Below are positions 6,126 through 8,618 of a stretch of 8,618 nt of DNA, in pieces. This stretch comes from Chitinophagaceae bacterium (GTDB lineage: Bacteria > Bacteroidota > Bacteroidia > Chitinophagales > Chitinophagaceae): contig CANHUK010000047.1 of the NCBI GenBank assembly GCA_947463755.1, forward strand, positions 1 through 8,618, read 5' to 3'. The notes beneath the pieces were generated by a model. That model was not told the origin of the DNA and made no database searches. It saw only the letters and a list, made by a program, of their open reading frames with translations. A program made the position numbers and the translations under genes. The stretch's first letter is position 1, and every line of letters starts with the position of its first letter.

Positions 6126-7978
6126 CCGGAATCCTGAGGCATGACGGGATGACTCCCGATGCGGCGACCATCCGCGACATGTGTGATGCCATGGTCCATC
6201 GCGGACCCGATGCGGGAGGATATATCGCCGAACAAGGCATTGCGCTGGGGCATCGCCGGCTGTCGATCATCGACCTGTCTGATGCCGCTAATCAGCCTTT
6301 CACGGATGCGTCCGGGCGCTACACGCTCGTGTTCAACGGAGAGCTGTACAACTACCGGGAGGTGAGGGCTATGTTGCCGGACTATCCGTTCCGCACGGGC
6401 AGTGATACTGAAGTGCTCATTGCAGCATTCGCCGCGTGGGGCCAGGCTTGTATCGACAGGTTCAAAGGCATGTTTGCGTTTGCAGTGTGGGACCGGGTTG
6501 ATCGAACCCTGCACATCTGCCGCGACAGGCTCGGGGTAAAACCTCTTTATTACGGCCATCAGGATGGGATGCTGCTCTTTGCATCCGAGATCAGGGCACT
6601 GCTCGCTTCCGGCCTGATCGCCCGCCGCCTGGACCGCTCGGCACTGTCAGATTACCTGTCCTTTCAATCCTTCGGATATCCCTCATCGCCTATCTCCGGC
6701 ATCCTGCAACTGGAGGCCGGCTCCTGGATGCGTATCTCGGCATCGGGTACGGAAACCCGCCGGTATTGGTCGGTCACCCAACCGCAGGCCGCGGACCTGG
6801 ACATGACAGACACTTCGGCCGTGAGAAAGCAGATCCGTACCCTCCTGCGGACGGCGGTACAGCAGCGACTCGTGAGTGATGTGCCGGTGGGCGCATTCCT
6901 GTCGGGGGGGATCGATTCCAGCGTCGTGGTCGGACTGATGGCTGAGGTCTCCAATGAGCGGCCCTCTACTTTCAATGTATCCTTCACCGAAAAAGACTAC
7001 GATGAATCGGCGTTTGCGCAGAGCGTATCCGATCGATTCAATACGCGGCATACGACCATCCGGCTGACGCCTGAAGACTACCTGGCACAGCTGGGCCCCG
7101 CCCTGGATGCCATGGACACCCCGAGCGGTGATGGCACGAACACCTATGTGGTGTCGAAGGCCATCCGGGATGCGGGCATACGCGTGGCGCTCTCGGGCAT
7201 TGGGGGTGATGAGTTGTTTGCGGGATATCCGTTTTTCAATAAACATCTGTCGCTACAGAAGTATCGGCAGGTATTTGCCTTATCCGGTCCGTTCAGAAGG
7301 CTTGCTGCCACTTTCCTCGACCTTTCCGGTACTTCACGATATCACAGGATGGCCGCCTTGCTTCGGGCAAAAGATGTATCGATCATCAGCACTTACCCTG
7401 AATTCCGACGGATCTTATCAGAACGCATGATCGGTCGTCTCACGCAACGCGATCCCCTGTCTGATGGCCATTTTCAGCAACTGCTGAAGACCCGTGGACC
7501 GGAGCTTTCCGGCCTGCCCCTGCTCAGTCAGGTCACCGCATCCGAATTGCTGGGCTATACGCAGCAGACCCTTCTCAAGGATACCGATCAGATGAGCATG
7601 GCCCATGCCCTGGAAGTGAGGGAGCCGTTCTTCGATCACGAACTCGTCAGTTTCCTGCTGCAGGTGCCGGATGCGGTAAAGCGGCCGGTCTATCCGAAAT
7701 CACTGCTCGTGGAATCTGTCGCCCCGCTGTTGCCTGATGAGATCGTACACCGGAAAAAGCAGGGTTTCCTTTTCCCATTCCCGCTCTGGATGCGCGGCGT
7801 CCTGCGCGATTTCTGCGAAACACGCATCCGAAGCCTGTCGCAACGTGACTTTATCCGGGCCAGCCCCCTCCTTGCTTACTGGCAACGATTCCTGGATGGT
7901 GACGCCAGCATCAGCTGGTCGGAACTCTGGCAATTCGTGGTGCTGGAACACTGGATGGAAAAGAACGGCGTCGAATGA
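6113..7978 (+). CDS. asnB: Asparagine synthase (glutamine-hydrolysing) family amidotransferase
   Basis: This is a 621-residue two-domain enzyme. The N-terminal class II glutaminase begins MCGIAG, so C2 becomes the N-terminal nucleophile. Glutamine-binding residues are in place: R49 in HRRLSI, N75-G76-E77 in FNGELYN, and D98 in GSDTE. RDRLGVKPLYY closes this part. The synthetase domain has the ATP pyrophosphatase loop SGGIDSS (264-270), SGIGGDELFAGYP with GGDE at 364-367, DQMSMAHALEVREPF and the HRKKQGF segment. The family releases ammonia from glutamine and transfers it to an AMP-activated carboxylate. The true substrate may be aspartate, but homologues inside polysaccharide loci (for example WbpS of Pseudomonas O6) amidate uronic acids. 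The context favours such a role here, which is inference. The gene overlaps the next by ATGA. All key residues are intact, with no frameshift. Confidence 0.93.
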   Translation: MCGIAGILRHDGMTPDAATIRDMCDAMVHRGPDAGGYIAEQGIALGHRRLSIIDLSDAANQPFTDASGRYTLVFNGELYNYREVRAMLPDYPFRTGSDTEVLIAAFAAWGQACIDRFKGMFAFAVWDRVDRTLHICRDRLGVKPLYYGHQDGMLLFASEIRALLASGLIARRLDRSALSDYLSFQSFGYPSSPISGILQLEAGSWMRISASGTETRRYWSVTQPQAADLDMTDTSAVRKQIRTLLRTAVQQRLVSDVPVGAFLSGGIDSSVVVGLMAEVSNERPSTFNVSFTEKDYDESAFAQSVSDRFNTRHTTIRLTPEDYLAQLGPALDAMDTPSGDGTNTYVVSKAIRDAGIRVALSGIGGDELFAGYPFFNKHLSLQKYRQVFALSGPFRRLAATFLDLSGTSRYHRMAALLRAKDVSIISTYPEFRRILSERMIGRLTQRDPLSDGHFQQLLKTRGPELSGLPLLSQVTASELLGYTQQTLLKDTDQMSMAHALEVREPFFDHELVSFLLQVPDAVKRPVYPKSLLVESVAPLLPDEIVHRKKQGFLFPFPLWMRGVLRDFCETRIRSLSQRDFIRASPLLAYWQRFLDGDASISWSELWQFVVLEHWMEKNGVE

Positions 7979-8618
7979 GCGGTCAAACATCCACTGCCGG
8001 TTCTCCGGCCAGAAGGCCCCGGGTGCTGGTCATGGCCGACTGGTATACGCCGGGTTTCCGTGCCGGCGGACCCATCCGCTCCGTCGTGAATCTTGCGGCA
8101 CAGCTCGACCGGGCGCTGGATATTTATGTACTGACGACCGATCGCGACCTGGGGATGGACAGATCCTATCCCGGCATCCGAACGGATCAATGGATCCCTT
8201 ATGGAGGACACCAGGTGTGCTACCTGTCTCCCCAACGCCTGAACTGGCGCAGCATCACCGGCATCATCCGGGCTGTTCGCCCCGATCATATTCATCTCAA
8301 CAGCATGTTCTCCCGATTCATGACGATCTATCCTTTGATATTTCGTCGTTTCGGGGGTACCCGGGCTTCTGTCCTCCTGGCTCCGCGCGGCATGTTGATG
8401 GCGTCCGCCCTGGCGGTGAAGCCGCTTCGCAAGCGGGTGTTTCTTTCCTTGCTGCGCATCGCCGGGATCGGACGCATCGTCCGCTTCCAGGCGACCAACG
8501 ATGAGGAGGTCCTGGATGTGCAACGGCATTTCGGTCATGGTGCATCTGTCGTCCGCCTCGGAAACCTCCTCGCCCCGGTTCCGACCTTCGTGTCACCGCC
8601 TCCCAAGGAGCGCGGCGA
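7975..8618 (+). CDS. GT4-family glycosyltransferase, N-terminal part (3' end outside window)
   Basis: The frame starting at ATG 7975, overlapping the amidotransferase stop as ATGA (7975-7978), stays open to the window edge. It gives 214 codons that I translated directly. The polar first 15 residues are followed by the first strand and glycine loop PRVLVMADWYTPGFRAGGP (15-33), then IRSVVNLAAQL, VLTTDRDLG, and DHIHLNSMFS. APRGML (136-141) and FQATNDEE (171-178) come last. This combination marks a GT4 subgroup common in Bacteroidota polysaccharide clusters. The donor-binding domain with the E-x7-E signature must lie beyond base 8618, so catalytic completeness cannot be checked. The Shine-Dalgarno is weak (GGAAAAG near 7957). 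A competing open frame at 7737-8504 has no family signature and a biased composition, so it is taken as a shadow. Confidence 0.87.
   Translation, partial: MSGQTSTAGSPARRPRVLVMADWYTPGFRAGGPIRSVVNLAAQLDRALDIYVLTTDRDLGMDRSYPGIRTDQWIPYGGHQVCYLSPQRLNWRSITGIIRAVRPDHIHLNSMFSRFMTIYPLIFRRFGGTRASVLLAPRGMLMASALAVKPLRKRVFLSLLRIAGIGRIVRFQATNDEEVLDVQRHFGHGASVVRLGNLLAPVPTFVSPPPKERG

Larger units (their letters stand above)
1..8618 (+). other. Single overlapping polysaccharide biosynthesis gene run (operon segment)
   Basis: All genes lie on one strand and every junction overlaps: shared base 128; 954-967 (14 bases); 2492-2495; 3706-3709; 5124-5127; 6113-6125 (13 bases); 7975-7978. Four of these are the ATGA/GTGA type and one is TGATG. 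There is no room for internal terminators or conventional promoters, so one transcript with translational coupling is expected. The promoter and the end of the operon are outside the window. Confidence 0.8.

Noticed and set aside
7737..8504. A 255-codon + strand open frame across the last junction
   Set aside because: Its translation is Ser/Arg/His/Pro-rich with no motif. The frame from 7975 gives clear GT4 signatures over the same bases, and the amidotransferase covers the rest.
7876..8538. A 220-codon open frame on the - strand across the amidotransferase/glycosyltransferase junction
   Set aside because: The translation is rich in Arg, His, Gly and Asp with no recognisable fold, and the + strand is accounted for by two overlapping real genes.

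Overview
This window looks like part of one long surface-polysaccharide biosynthesis operon (exopolysaccharide, capsule or O-antigen type) on the + strand. It holds the 3' end of an unidentified gene, six complete genes and the 5' part of another. All seven gene junctions overlap by 1 to 14 bases, so there is no intergenic sequence. I see no RNA gene, transposon, CRISPR array, terminator or recognisable promoter. The base composition is moderately GC-rich by eye (mid-50s percent). Gram-negative features (Wzy-like polymerase, GT4 enzymes) and the style of the last glycosyltransferase (WYTPGFRAGGP N-terminus, APRGML and ATNDEE motifs) suggest a GC-richer member of the Bacteroidota or a related lineage. 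That placement is an inference and could be wrong.

Layout: (1) bases 3-128, the last 41 codons of an unidentified protein, possibly a glycosyltransferase; (2) 128-967, an aldo/keto reductase with its full catalytic tetrad; (3) 954-2495, a GMC-type FAD-dependent oxidoreductase; (4) 2492-3709, a GT4 glycosyltransferase; (5) 3706-5127, a multi-pass membrane protein resembling an O-antigen/oligosaccharide repeat-unit polymerase; (6) 5124-6125, a second GT4 glycosyltransferase; (7) 6113-7978, a glutamine-dependent asparagine-synthase-family amidotransferase; (8) 7975 to the window end, the N-terminal half of a third GT4 glycosyltransferase, cut by the window edge.

Together the genes suggest the following. 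The glycosyltransferases assemble a repeat unit on a lipid carrier, and the membrane protein polymerises the flipped units. The amidotransferase may convert a carboxylate, for example of a uronic acid, to an amide. The reductase/GMC-oxidase pair is the least conventional part. Two redox enzymes of opposite direction, overlapping by 14 bases at the head of a glycosyltransferase run, suggest that a sugar in the polymer or its precursor is oxidised and re-reduced, or otherwise redox-tailored. No flippase, chain-length regulator, initiating transferase or nucleotide-sugar synthesis gene is in the window, so the locus must continue on both sides.
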